The notes: generated by a model from the sequence alone, not told the origin. A stretch of 11,505 bases of DNA from an uncultured Collinsella sp. (GCA_902469555.1 CABRDB010000005.1:1-11505), one strand, 5' to 3'. Counted from the stretch's first letter, positions 1 through 5,634 are shown. Program-made: numbers and translations.

Positions 1-154
1 CTATCCCCTTGTACTGGCAGAGCTTCCTGAAGATCTCCCCAAGGTCGGACCTTATTTGGTTGTAGATGACTTTGCGCCTATACTTCGGCGTGAACACGAC
101 GTGGTACTTGCACATCCACTTCGTGTGCGACAGGCTGTAGGCCTTCTGGGCCAT
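1..154 (-). CDS. tnpA: IS200/IS605-family transposase TnpA (N-terminal part, cut by window edge)
   Basis: Reading the minus strand from the ATG at 154-152 gives an open frame of 51 codons to the window edge. It opens MAQKAYSLSHTKWMCKYHVV and continues FTPKYRRKVIYNQIRSDLGE, the hallmark start of IS200-type Y1 transposases, in which the HVVFTPKYRRKVI strand leads into the fold that carries the HUH and catalytic tyrosine residues further on. Those residues lie outside the window, so activity cannot be judged. These enzymes (about 130-155 aa when complete) move single-stranded DNA by recognising subterminal hairpins. No strong SD precedes the ATG, only GGCGGTGGTGG-like sequence, as is common for IS200, where translation is kept low. 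Family assignment is firm; completeness is unknown. Confidence 0.9.
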   Translation of the reverse strand, partial: MAQKAYSLSHTKWMCKYHVVFTPKYRRKVIYNQIRSDLGEIFRKLCQYKGI

Positions 155-312
155 ACGCCACCACCGCCCTCTCGACTCGGATTCCTTGCGGCCTGAACAA
201 TCGCAAGTGTCCGGCGAGGGGGCGGCTTTGTAAAGCCGTTTGGCCCCACCCGCATAGCGGGTGGTTTCTGATGCGGCGCGCTGCGCGCCCCGCACAGGCT
301 AAAGCCTGTAAT
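155..312 (-). mobile_element. IS200/IS605-type left end and tnpA leader, hairpin-rich
   Basis: The non-coding stretch upstream of tnpA holds four consecutive inverted repeats: CGGCTTT/AAAGCCG (223-229/232-238), CCACCCGC/GCGGGTGG (246-253/257-264), GGCGCGC/GCGCGCC (275-281/283-289) and ACAGGCT/AGCCTGT (294-300/303-309). IS200/IS605 elements carry a subterminal hairpin at the left end plus leader hairpins that damp tnpA expression and incoming transcription. The outermost one (294-309) is the best candidate for the TnpA-recognised left-end hairpin, because on the minus strand it directly follows TTTATTA, the kind of T/A-rich tetranucleotide context these elements insert behind. The exact boundary is inferred, not proven. 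Confidence 0.55.
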
Positions 313-346
313 AAAGGGATAGGGCCACGCGGCCCTATCCCTTTTT
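313..346 (-). terminator. Strong bidirectional Rho-independent terminator
   Basis: AAAGGGATAGGGCC (313-326) pairs perfectly over 14 bp with 331-344 around an ACGC loop. On the plus strand it is followed by five Ts (342-346). On the minus strand the tail reads TTTATTA. It lies 23 bp beyond the stop of the minus-strand VOC gene and so closes the IIB-VOC unit, and it shields that unit from the IS on the other side. Confidence 0.85.
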
Positions 347-368
347 GCCAGCTATGGCAGCTTGTGCG

Positions 369-743
369 CTACTCGCGGCACAGGTGCACGGCGAAACCGG
401 CGAACTCGCGCTTAAAGTACACGAGCTTGGTACCACCGTCGGGCAGCAGCGCGCGCGACTCTTCGTTGACCTCGAGCCCGCGCTCGGCAAACCACTTCTC
501 AGCTGCATCGATGTCGTTAACGGCAAAGCCGATGTGGCCCTTGGTGCCACGACCGTTCTGCTTCATGATCTCGACCAGCGAATCGTTGAAGTACGAAACC
601 GGGGTCTCGATGACGGGCAGGCCCATCATCGTCGAGAACAGCTCCGCGATCTCCAGGGCGTCTGCCGGGTCGGTGGCGTTAATGCCCACATGGGCAACGC
701 GCATACCAAAGAGCTCGACCGGGTTGGCGTTCTGCTCACTCAT
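369..743 (-). CDS. VOC (glyoxalase/dioxygenase fold) family protein
   Basis: This 124-aa single-domain protein has the vicinal-oxygen-chelate pattern: RVAHVGINATDP at 15-26, VEIMK at 57-61, GTKGHIGFAVND at 66-77 and GFAVHL at 116-121. H18, E58, H70 and H120 sit where VOC metal ligands are expected. The IEVMK...GxxGHIAIG...GGFAIHL-like pattern resembles the VOC domain that is fused to the C-terminus of some KDPG/KHG aldolases, so a role in sugar-acid catabolism is possible; that is inference. The gene follows the PTS IIB gene by 11 bp and is surely cotranscribed with it, which points to a carbohydrate-related role. Substrate and reaction are unknown. The start is the first ATG after the upstream stop. 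The unit ends at the 313-346 terminator. Confidence 0.8.
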   Translation of the reverse strand: MSEQNANPVELFGMRVAHVGINATDPADALEIAELFSTMMGLPVIETPVSYFNDSLVEIMKQNGRGTKGHIGFAVNDIDAAEKWFAERGLEVNEESRALLPDGGTKLVYFKREFAGFAVHLCRE

Positions 744-754
744 GCAGTCAGCGC

Positions 755-1042
755 CTACTGAGCCATGACGTCGAGAACGGCCTTCTCGGCGGCAACGCGG
801 TTCATGCCGGTCATGAAGGGCACGCCACTCACGTACGGGCAGGTGAGGCCCTCGGGGGCAACGGTGGTGGCGATCAGCAGGTCAGCGCCCTCGTCGCAGT
901 AATCCTTGGCCTCGGAGATGGCGCACTGCACGATCTCGTACTTGTCGGCATAACCGTTGGCGTCGAGCAGAGTAGCGACCTTCTGGGCAACGAGCGTGGA
1001 AGTAGCAGCGCCAGCACCGCAAGCCAAAACGATCTTCTTCAT
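755..1042 (-). CDS. PTS sugar transporter subunit IIB, galactitol type
   Basis: The 95-aa protein opens MKKIVLACGAGAATST. C8, in the P-loop CGAGAATS, is the residue phosphorylated by IIA and passed on to incoming sugar in GatB/lactose-type IIB proteins. Length and the later GADLLIATTVAPE and GVPFMTG segments fit the galactitol-type IIB family; the true sugar is not determined. IIB is cytoplasmic and needs a IIA and a membrane IIC, neither of which is in the window: this gene is the first in its unit (divergent from the 1206 gene) and only the VOC gene follows. The minus-strand SD AGGGAGA lies about ten bases before ATG 1042. IIA and IIC must lie elsewhere if the system works. Confidence 0.85.
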   Translation of the reverse strand: MKKIVLACGAGAATSTLVAQKVATLLDANGYADKYEIVQCAISEAKDYCDEGADLLIATTVAPEGLTCPYVSGVPFMTGMNRVAAEKAVLDVMAQ

Positions 1043-1144
1043 AGGTAATGTCTCCCTTCATGGTTTACTTTAGGTAAGTGTACCGCAGCGAGCGATGGCA
1101 CTCGGCCTCGATGAGCTTTTATGCCAGTTTGCTTGCGCGCTGCG

Positions 1145-1150
1145 TATAAT
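1145..1150 (+). promoter_or_regulatory. Candidate -10 box of the 1206 gene
   Basis: A perfect TATAAT lies 55 bp upstream of the ATG at 1206. No good -35 is found at 16-18 bp; TTTGCTT at 1128-1134 is too close. A small hairpin (CGCTC ... GAGCG, about 1174-1190) sits between the -10 and the SD AAGGA (1194-1198). Confidence 0.5.
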
Positions 1151-1205
1151 ACATCTAGTACGTGTTGTCATACCGCTCGCTTTATGAGCGACTAAGGACC
1201 CTAAT

Positions 1206-1829
1206 ATGCCCGATTCCCGCACACTCTGGACCGCCGTCGTTATCATCTGCATCGCCGTGTCGGTGTTCTTTAGCGTCAAAAAACGCACCACGTTTAAACG
1301 CCTGCAGCAATTGATGGCCGCCAAGCAGTGGGACGAGTTCGATCGTTTGCTCGACGGCAAACTCACCAGCATGCTGTACCCGCGCTACAACCGCGACTAC
1401 CTGCGCCTGAACTCCTATCTGCTGCGCGAGGACCATAAGCGCGCCGACGAGATGTTCGACCTGCTACTGGGACTCAACCTGCCCAAGATGCAGCGCGTCG
1501 ACCTGGTAATCAAAGCTTTTAACTACTACGTTGGCCAGGAGGACCGCAAAAAGGCCAAGGAGTTGCTGCACGAGATCAAGGGCTTTGAGGGCGGTCAGGC
1601 CGAGGCAGTCGCACACGAATGCCAGCTGATGTACGACACGATGATCCTCAAGCGCCACAACGACATTCCCGAGCTGGAGCGCATGCTCGAGGATGTCGGC
1701 GACGACCCGGTCAAGCGCTGCCGACTGGAGTACCTGCTGGCCCTGCAGTATCAAAACAAGGGCGACGAGGCAAAGTTCCAAGAGTTCCTGGAGAAGTCGG
1801 GCCAACACTCGATGGCCGTCAACGCGTAA
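1206..1829 (+). CDS. Membrane-anchored helical (TPR-like) protein, function unknown
   Basis: I do not recognise this 207-aa protein. Residues 7-23 (LWTAVVIICIAVSVFFS) form one hydrophobic segment with KKR directly after it, so the protein is likely an N-terminally anchored membrane protein with a cytoplasmic remainder. The rest is nearly all charged amphipathic helix, with blocks such as QWDEFDRLLDGK, REDHKRADEMFDLLLGL, QEDRKKAKELLHEIKG and NKGDEAKFQEFLEKSG spaced like tetratricopeptide helices; a scaffold role is the usual inference for such folds. The SD AAGGA (1194-1198) has a 7-base spacer to ATG 1206. The gene is divergent from the PTS IIB gene and stops 31 bp before the tRNA, whose promoter lies just past its stop. 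Confidence 0.75.
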   Translation: MPDSRTLWTAVVIICIAVSVFFSVKKRTTFKRLQQLMAAKQWDEFDRLLDGKLTSMLYPRYNRDYLRLNSYLLREDHKRADEMFDLLLGLNLPKMQRVDLVIKAFNYYVGQEDRKKAKELLHEIKGFEGGQAEAVAHECQLMYDTMILKRHNDIPELERMLEDVGDDPVKRCRLEYLLALQYQNKGDEAKFQEFLEKSGQHSMAVNA

Positions 1830-1840
1830 CGGACGGCTTG

Positions 1841-1849
1841 TGCTAGACT
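1841..1849 (+). promoter_or_regulatory. Extended -10 promoter of tRNA-Leu
   Basis: TGCTAGACT is an extended -10 (TG-n-TAGACT) ending 11 bp before the first tRNA base, the expected place for a start site near 1856. No clear -35 is seen. An inverted repeat, TAGACT/CTAGTCT (1844-1857), overlaps it. Confidence 0.5.
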
Positions 1850-1860
1850 TCTAGTCTCAC

Positions 1861-1945
1861 GGGGGCGTGGCGGAATTGGCATACGCAGGAGACTTAAAAT
1901 CTCTCGCCGCAAGGATTGTGGGTTCGAGTCCCACCGCCCCTACCA
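1861..1945 (+). tRNA. tRNA-Leu (anticodon UAA)
   Basis: The 85-base gene folds as a class II tRNA. The acceptor stem is GGGGGCG (1861-1867) with CGCCCCT (1935-1941), with a G-U at position 1-72. The D arm follows at GCGGAATTGGCATACGC, then the anticodon stem GGAGA/TCTCT around loop CTTAAAA, giving anticodon TAA. A long variable arm (CGCCGCAAGGATT region) and the T arm GTGGG-TTCGAGT-CCCAC complete it. Discriminator A1942 and an encoded CCA (1943-1945) are present. The long variable arm and the A at position 73 fit leucine. A terminator hairpin follows 11 bases later, and the last 18 bases of the gene occur again at 2124-2141. Confidence 0.95.
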
Positions 1946-2012
1946 TATGGAGCTTTCGAGTCCGTGTTCCTCAGGGATGCGGGCTCGCTTCTTTTAGATG
2001 CCGGTGGGACTC
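1928..2012 (+). repeat. Direct repeat copy 1: tRNA-Leu 3' end plus terminator
   Basis: These 85 bp run from the T arm of tRNA-Leu (GTCCCACCGCCCCTACCA) through the terminator and match 2124-2208 at about 90 percent by eye. The first 33 bases are identical. The differences I count (1961, 1968, 1971, 1988 and a few after 1996) are almost all transitions, and those in the hairpin keep it paired. This copy belongs to the functional tRNA gene. Confidence 0.85.
1957..1995 (+). terminator. Rho-independent terminator of tRNA-Leu
   Basis: CGAGTCCG (1957-1964) pairs with CGGGCTCG (1980-1987) with one wobble. TTCC/GGGA form an inner stem around TCA, and the U-rich tail CTTCTTTT follows (1988-1995). Confidence 0.8.
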
Positions 2013-2123
2013 GAACCCGCGAGGGGGCGAGCGTTAAGCGGACGCGCAGCGTCCGAAGCGAGCCGGCGAGGGCGCCGACAGGCGTCCGAAGCCGGTGCGT
2101 ATTTGCGCAGCAAATGCGCGGAC
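2013..2123. other. GC-rich non-coding spacer between the tRNA-end repeats
   Basis: The 111 bp separating the two tRNA-end repeats show no credible gene. They hold short strong inverted repeats: CGGACGC-GCA-GCGTCCG, and a ten-base stem GCGTATTTGC/GCAAATGCGC around GCA with one G-T pair (about 2097-2119). Just before the spacer, 2002-2017 is an exact inverted copy of tRNA bases 1921-1936. Open frames on both strands here lack SD sites and family signatures. Confidence 0.5.
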
Positions 2124-2208
2124 GTCCCACCGCCCCTACCATATGGAGCTTTCGAGCCCGTGTCCCCCAGGGATGCGGGCTCGTTTCTTTTACACGCCGG
2201 CGGGGCTC
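2124..2208 (+). repeat. Direct repeat copy 2: orphan tRNA-Leu 3' end plus terminator
   Basis: This is the second copy of the 85-bp repeat, offset exactly 196 bp. Its first 18 bases are identical to the 3' end of tRNA-Leu including CCA, but nothing tRNA-like precedes them, so it is a fragment and not a second tRNA gene. It ends where the first palindromic repeat starts (2208). A tRNA 3'-end duplication is what an integrase-type att pair leaves; a local duplication would look similar. Confidence 0.8.
2153..2191 (+). terminator. Duplicated Rho-independent terminator
   Basis: CGAGCCCG (2153-2160) pairs perfectly with CGGGCTCG (2176-2183), TCCC/GGGA form an inner stem around CCA, and the tail TTTCTTTT (2184-2191) follows. 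It is a stronger version of the terminator at 1957-1995 and would stop any read-through from the tRNA. Confidence 0.8.
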
Positions 2209-2280
2209 TAAGTTGCGGTGGAATAGTTCCTGTTTTGGTAGTTTACCAGCCCATTTAGGAACTATTCCACCGCAACTTAG
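2208..2280 (+). repeat. Palindromic repeat family, copy 1
   Basis: Arms 2208-2231 and 2257-2280 are perfect 24-bp inverted repeats containing the family core GTTGCGGTGGAATAG. The 25-base loop holds an inner stem TGGTA/TACCA (2236-2240/2244-2248). Copies 2 and 3 at 3736-3802 and 10488-10556 share the outer arm but differ in the inner stem and loop. It lies between the tRNA region and the ATPase gene. There is no T-run, so it is not a standard terminator. Confidence 0.9.
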
Positions 2281-2291
2281 GTTGGTGTTCC

Positions 2292-2342
2292 CACATTTTC
2301 CGATGGAAAAACGTGGCTGTCTCGCACATTTTCCGATGGAAA
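2292..2342. promoter_or_regulatory. Twin 18-bp operator-like direct repeats upstream of the ATPase gene
   Basis: CACATTTTCCGATGGAAA occurs at 2292-2309 and again, identical, at 2325-2342, a 33-bp period of about three helical turns. Each unit is itself an inverted repeat (TTTTCC-GAT-GGAAA), the form of a dimer-binding site. The second unit ends 14 bp before the candidate -10 at 2357, so a bound protein would cover the -35 region. The regulator is unknown. Confidence 0.5.
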
Positions 2343-2356
2343 CTCCCAAATGGCCT

Positions 2357-2362
2357 TATACT
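2357..2362 (+). promoter_or_regulatory. Candidate -10 box of the ATPase gene
   Basis: TATACT lies 23 bp before ATG 2386, which would give a leader of about 17 bases. No convincing -35 is seen; the twin repeat occupies that position, as at activator-dependent or repressed promoters. Confidence 0.4.
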
Positions 2363-2385
2363 AGCCGAGAGGGTTGGGAGGCAAT

Positions 2386-3687
2386 ATGCAGCGACAGCTT
2401 ATGAGTGAACTTATCGCTTGGAAATCAAGGGCGAATCGCAAACCTCTCTTGCTTAAGGGAGCCCGCCAGACAGGAAAGACTTGGCTTCTTAACGAATTCG
2501 CAAGCCAGCAGTATCGAAACGTCATTCGTTTTGACTTTATGCTCGAGCCGAGCACACGCTCGCTGTTCGATGGGAACCTCGACCCCAAGCGCATCATCTC
2601 CCAGATAGAACTCCTACGTGGCCAAACCGTAACGCCGGAAGACACGCTCATCATCTTCGACGAGATCCAAGAGGCGCCACGCGGGATCACCTCGCTCAAG
2701 TACTTCAACGAGCTTGCACCCGAATACCACATCGTAGCAGCCAGTTCCTATATGGGCCTCGCGCTCCGACGCGAAAACGAGTCATTTCCCGTCGGCAAAA
2801 TCGACCAGCTCACCATGCGTCCCATGGGGTTTGCTGAGTTCGTTCGTGCCGTCGACGGCAACCCACTCGCCGACGCCATCCTTGCCGCAGACATGAACCT
2901 TCTAACAAACGTTACCGAAAAGCTCGAGCACTTGCTCAAGGAATACCTTGTTGTCGGCGGTATGCCCGAAGTTGTCTCCACTTTCGCCGAGACACGCGAC
3001 TTCATCGAAGCCCGAAGGCTTCAACAGCAAATCATCGAGGCTTACGAATCCGATTTTGGCAAACATGCACCCGCCCGCATCGTCGAGCGCATGAGGTTGG
3101 TTTGGAAATCCCTTCCCGGCCAGCTTGCAAAGGAGAACAAGAAGTTTGTCTATGGCGCCCTTCGTCCCGGAGCGCGCGCACGCGATTTCGAGGAAAGCCT
3201 CCAGTGGCTCACGGACTACGGAATCGTTCATAAGGTGCCACGTGTTTCCGCTCTAAAGGCGCCGCTCTCGAGCTACGAAGACCTCTCGGGCTTCAAACTG
3301 TTCTGCATCGACACCGGCATCCTCGGAGCGCTCTCCGGTCTCTCTCCGGCCGTCGTTCTTAACGGATCCGCTGTTTTTACCGAGTTCAAAGGTTCGCTGA
3401 CCGAACAATACGTCGCGCAAGAGCTCTTGCTCCAGGACAAAACTCCCGCGTATTGGTCCTCTACCTCCGGCAATGCCGAAACCGACTTTGCCATCGACCA
3501 TGCGGGAACCGTGCTTCCGCTTGAGGTCAAGGCAGCAGAGAACCTTAAAGCGAAGAGTCTGAAAATAGCCTGCGAAAAATTCAAACTCGAGCGTTGCGTG
3601 AGGAGCTCCCTGGCGGCATATAGAGACGAGGGCATGCTCGTCAATATTCCGCTTTGGGAGATTGGGCAGATCGACAAGCTGGCATAG
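2386..3687 (+). CDS. ATP-binding protein, AAA_14 + DUF4143 family
   Basis: The 433-aa protein has a Walker A at 25-32 (GARQTGKT) and a Walker B at 88-93 (LIIFDE, followed by IQ). The strand HIVAASSYMGLAL corresponds to the sensor region, which usually reads AxGS-L-GxAL in this family, so GS to SS is a small deviation. The C-terminal DUF4143 half ends in a nuclease-like pattern E365-x-D367 ... E380-V-K382, as in PD-(D/E)XK folds. The family is widespread, often multicopy, and has no agreed function. ATG 2386 is preferred over the upstream in-frame TTG (2374) because GGGAGG (2376-2381) sits just before it, though with a short 4-base spacer. Base composition looks lower in GC than in neighbouring genes and repeats flank it, which suggests an accessory, possibly acquired gene. 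Confidence 0.85.
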   Translation: MQRQLMSELIAWKSRANRKPLLLKGARQTGKTWLLNEFASQQYRNVIRFDFMLEPSTRSLFDGNLDPKRIISQIELLRGQTVTPEDTLIIFDEIQEAPRGITSLKYFNELAPEYHIVAASSYMGLALRRENESFPVGKIDQLTMRPMGFAEFVRAVDGNPLADAILAADMNLLTNVTEKLEHLLKEYLVVGGMPEVVSTFAETRDFIEARRLQQQIIEAYESDFGKHAPARIVERMRLVWKSLPGQLAKENKKFVYGALRPGARARDFEESLQWLTDYGIVHKVPRVSALKAPLSSYEDLSGFKLFCIDTGILGALSGLSPAVVLNGSAVFTEFKGSLTEQYVAQELLLQDKTPAYWSSTSGNAETDFAIDHAGTVLPLEVKAAENLKAKSLKIACEKFKLERCVRSSLAAYRDEGMLVNIPLWEIGQIDKLA

Positions 3688-3693
3688 GCGCTG

Positions 3694-3721
3694 TGGGGAC
3701 GCCCCGCAAGGACTGTCCCCA
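3694..3721 (+). repeat. Short hairpin after the ATPase gene
   Basis: TGGGGAC (3694-3700) and GTCCCCA (3715-3721) form a perfect 7-bp stem with a 14-base loop, starting seven bases after the stop codon. There is no T-run, so it is at most a weak end signal or mRNA-stabilising stem. It includes GACTGTCCC, which recurs at 10581-10589 near palindrome copy 3. Confidence 0.45.
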
Positions 3722-3735
3722 GGTGCCGGCTGTTG

Positions 3736-3802
3736 AGTTGCGGTGGAATAGGGACTGTTTGGTGCCCGAAAGGGCGATTGTAGTCCGTATTTCACCGCAA
3801 CT
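3736..3802 (+). repeat. Palindromic repeat family, copy 2
   Basis: Arms 3736-3756 and 3782-3802 pair over 21 positions with one G-U wobble and one G-G mismatch. An inner stem GCCC-GAAA-GGGC (3764-3775) has a GNRA tetraloop. It shares the GTTGCGGTGGAATAG arm with copies 1 and 3. It sits between the convergent ATPase and ppx genes, in the ATPase 3' untranslated region, and could end or protect both transcripts. Confidence 0.85.
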
Positions 3803-3805
3803 TAT

Positions 3806-4807
3806 TTAGAGGGCGCTGAGGCTGGGGGTCCAGGCGATGGTGGGAGTCGCGCCGTCGAGAACCTCGTTGATGGTGGCGACCATGCCAGCGAGTAGGCTGT
3901 TCTCGCTTACGGTGAGCGTGTCGTAGCCGCCGGCTCGCATGAGCTCGCGAATCACCACGGCGCCAGCGAGAATCACGCCCGCGCGCTTGGGCTGCACGCC
4001 CGGCAGCGCGGCGATGCCCTCCACGTCCAACGTGGACATGCGCTCGATAGCGGCCGAAACCTGGTCCAGCGAAAGCTCGCGCAGGTGCACAAAGCTCGAG
4101 TCGTACGGCTCCAGTTCGTGGACCAGCGCCACGAGCGTGGTGACGGTACCGCCCACCGCAACGAGGCGCTCGGCGCGCTCAAAGTCGCTGGGCAGGCCCT
4201 CAAAATAGGCGGAGAACTGCTCGCCCGCCCACGCGGCGGCAGCCGCAAGCTTGTTCGTCGACGGCGGCAGTGCCGAGAAAAACCGCTCGGTCACGCGGCG
4301 GCAGCCGATGTCCAGCGAGCGCGTTCCCTCCAGCGCAAAGACTCCGCGCTCCGGCGCGTACACGCCCGTCGCGAGCTCCGTGGAGCCACCGCCCGAATCG
4401 GCGACGATAATGCGCTCGCCAGCAAAGTCGTGCGCCACGCCAAAAAATGTCAGGCGCGCCTCAACCTCTCCCGGAATCACCTGTGGCTCAAGCCCCAGAT
4501 CGCGCAGTCCGCCCAGTAGCAGGGCGGCGTTGGACGCATCGCGCGCGGCGCTCGTGCACGTGGTGCAGACGCACGCAGCCCCAAAGGCACGGGCCTCGTC
4601 CACAAACATCCGACACGCAGCGAGCACGCGCTCAACGGCCGCCTCGCAAAAGCGCCCCGTCGCGTCCACGCCCTCGCCCAAGTCGGTAATCTCGGTATGC
4701 TTGGACGATTCCACGATCGCCCCGCCCTCGACCTGGGCCAGCACCAGCCGCGACGAAACCGTCCCCAGGTCAATCGCGGCCACCTTATATCGTTTGCAAT
4801 TTGTCAT
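3806..4807 (-). CDS. Ppx/GppA family phosphatase (exopolyphosphatase / pppGpp hydrolase)
   Basis: This 333-aa protein belongs to the sugar kinase/HSP70/actin superfamily. AAIDLGTVSSRLVLAQV at 10-26 is the phosphate-1 loop (D13 in DLGT), PGEVEARLTFFGV at 112-124 carries the catalytic glutamate region (E114/E116), and DSGGGSTEL at 137-145 is the phosphate-2 loop. The size matches single-domain actinobacterial Ppx-like enzymes, which lack the C-terminal HD domain of the E. coli proteins. It hydrolyses polyphosphate and/or pppGpp; which one cannot be told from sequence. ATG 4807 is chosen over upstream starts because GGAGGGGAG lies six bases before it and extension would overlap ftsB. It follows ftsB by 28 bp and is probably cotranscribed. 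ftsB-ppx linkage near eno is typical of Actinobacteria. Confidence 0.9.
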   Translation of the reverse strand: MTNCKRYKVAAIDLGTVSSRLVLAQVEGGAIVESSKHTEITDLGEGVDATGRFCEAAVERVLAACRMFVDEARAFGAACVCTTCTSAARDASNAALLLGGLRDLGLEPQVIPGEVEARLTFFGVAHDFAGERIIVADSGGGSTELATGVYAPERGVFALEGTRSLDIGCRRVTERFFSALPPSTNKLAAAAAWAGEQFSAYFEGLPSDFERAERLVAVGGTVTTLVALVHELEPYDSSFVHLRELSLDQVSAAIERMSTLDVEGIAALPGVQPKRAGVILAGAVVIRELMRAGGYDTLTVSENSLLAGMVATINEVLDGATPTIAWTPSLSAL

Positions 4808-4835
4808 TGCGGGCTCCCCTCCGGGCGCTACTCGC

Positions 4836-5597
4836 CTACTCGCCGCTGGACGCGACCGTCTGACCCTCGACGCCGTTAAATCCAAACAGCATGTCGAGCG
4901 TCTGAATGTACCACGGCGCGTCCTTGCCGACTTCTTCGATCTCCTTGGCCACCTCGCTGGCTTTCTTGGCGTTCGACGACTTCTGGCTCGACGAGGCATC
5001 CGAATCGCCGTCTAGGCCCTGCACTTCAATCCTCTTCTCGCCGGGCATCACCAGGCCCAGGTCCTCGGATGCCGCATCCTTGATGCCCTCCTCCGAGAGC
5101 AACTTGTCGACGCTTTTTTGCAGCTCATCATTGTATTGCTGGCGAATCTCGACCTGCTTGGCCAAGATATCGCTCGAGCGCTTTGCCACATACAGGTCGC
5201 GCACGGGGAAATACAGGCTCACGAGCACCAGGGCAACGACGATGCCGATGAATAGCCCTCGCTGAGGACCGTGGGTAAAGTCGTAGATCGCCTTGACCAC
5301 CGCGTTGTCGTTGGCGTAGTGCATAAAGTCCGAGCCCGAAAGACGGTTCGAGGGCCTGCTCGACCTATCGTGCGTTTGAGCCGACGAGCGCTGAGCATGC
5401 AACGAACGTGCTGGGCGCACTGGTCCATCTGTCGAAGTATTCACTTGAGCATTGGGGCGCGAGGTACTTGTCGGGCGCTGCGTGGAGCGGTCGGCGCCGG
5501 CGTAGGCGGACCCACCGAGCTGCACCGTGCGCGCACGGCGAGGCGACGGCTCACGCGAACCGGCGGAATAGTACCTGTTGTCGTAAATCTGATCCAT
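4836..5597 (-). CDS. Septum formation initiator family protein (FtsB/DivIC-like)
   Basis: The 253-aa protein has a long low-complexity N-terminus rich in S, R, P and T (residues 10-90), a transmembrane helix at about 113-131 (RGLFIGIVVALVLVSLYF), then a coiled coil at about 138-170. The conserved DLGLVMPGEKRIEV follows at 179-192, the signature that closes the coiled-coil region of DivIC/FtsB proteins. A Ser/Lys-rich linker and a short hydrophobic C-terminal patch (PWYIQTLDMLFGF) end it. FtsB partners FtsL and FtsQ in the divisome. ATG 5597 is chosen: the frame continues upstream to 5723 but would run into the eno terminator, and AAGG precedes 5597. It sits between eno and ppx, as in other Actinobacteria. 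A family-level call; no symbol assigned. Confidence 0.85.
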   Translation of the reverse strand: MDQIYDNRYYSAGSREPSPRRARTVQLGGSAYAGADRSTQRPTSTSRPNAQVNTSTDGPVRPARSLHAQRSSAQTHDRSSRPSNRLSGSDFMHYANDNAVVKAIYDFTHGPQRGLFIGIVVALVLVSLYFPVRDLYVAKRSSDILAKQVEIRQQYNDELQKSVDKLLSEEGIKDAASEDLGLVMPGEKRIEVQGLDGDSDASSSQKSSNAKKASEVAKEIEEVGKDAPWYIQTLDMLFGFNGVEGQTVASSGE

Positions 5598-5634
5598 GTG
5601 CGCCTTGTGCGGTTGAGGTTTGTTTGCGCTAAGT

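Noticed and set aside
271..768. 165-codon plus-strand frame opposite the VOC gene
   Set aside because: Crosses the IS end and the 313-346 terminator and covers a clear VOC gene on the other strand.
2292..2342. Possible start of a CRISPR array
   Set aside because: Only two repeats of 18 bp with a 15-bp spacer and no cas genes; an operator pair fits better.
1894..2404. Open frames on both strands across the tRNA and repeat region
   Set aside because: They run through a tRNA, two terminators and palindromes, lack SD sites, and show no family motif.
4251..5015. 254-codon plus-strand frame opposite ppx and ftsB
   Set aside because: Spans two minus-strand genes and their SD; Ser/Arg-rich composition without domains.
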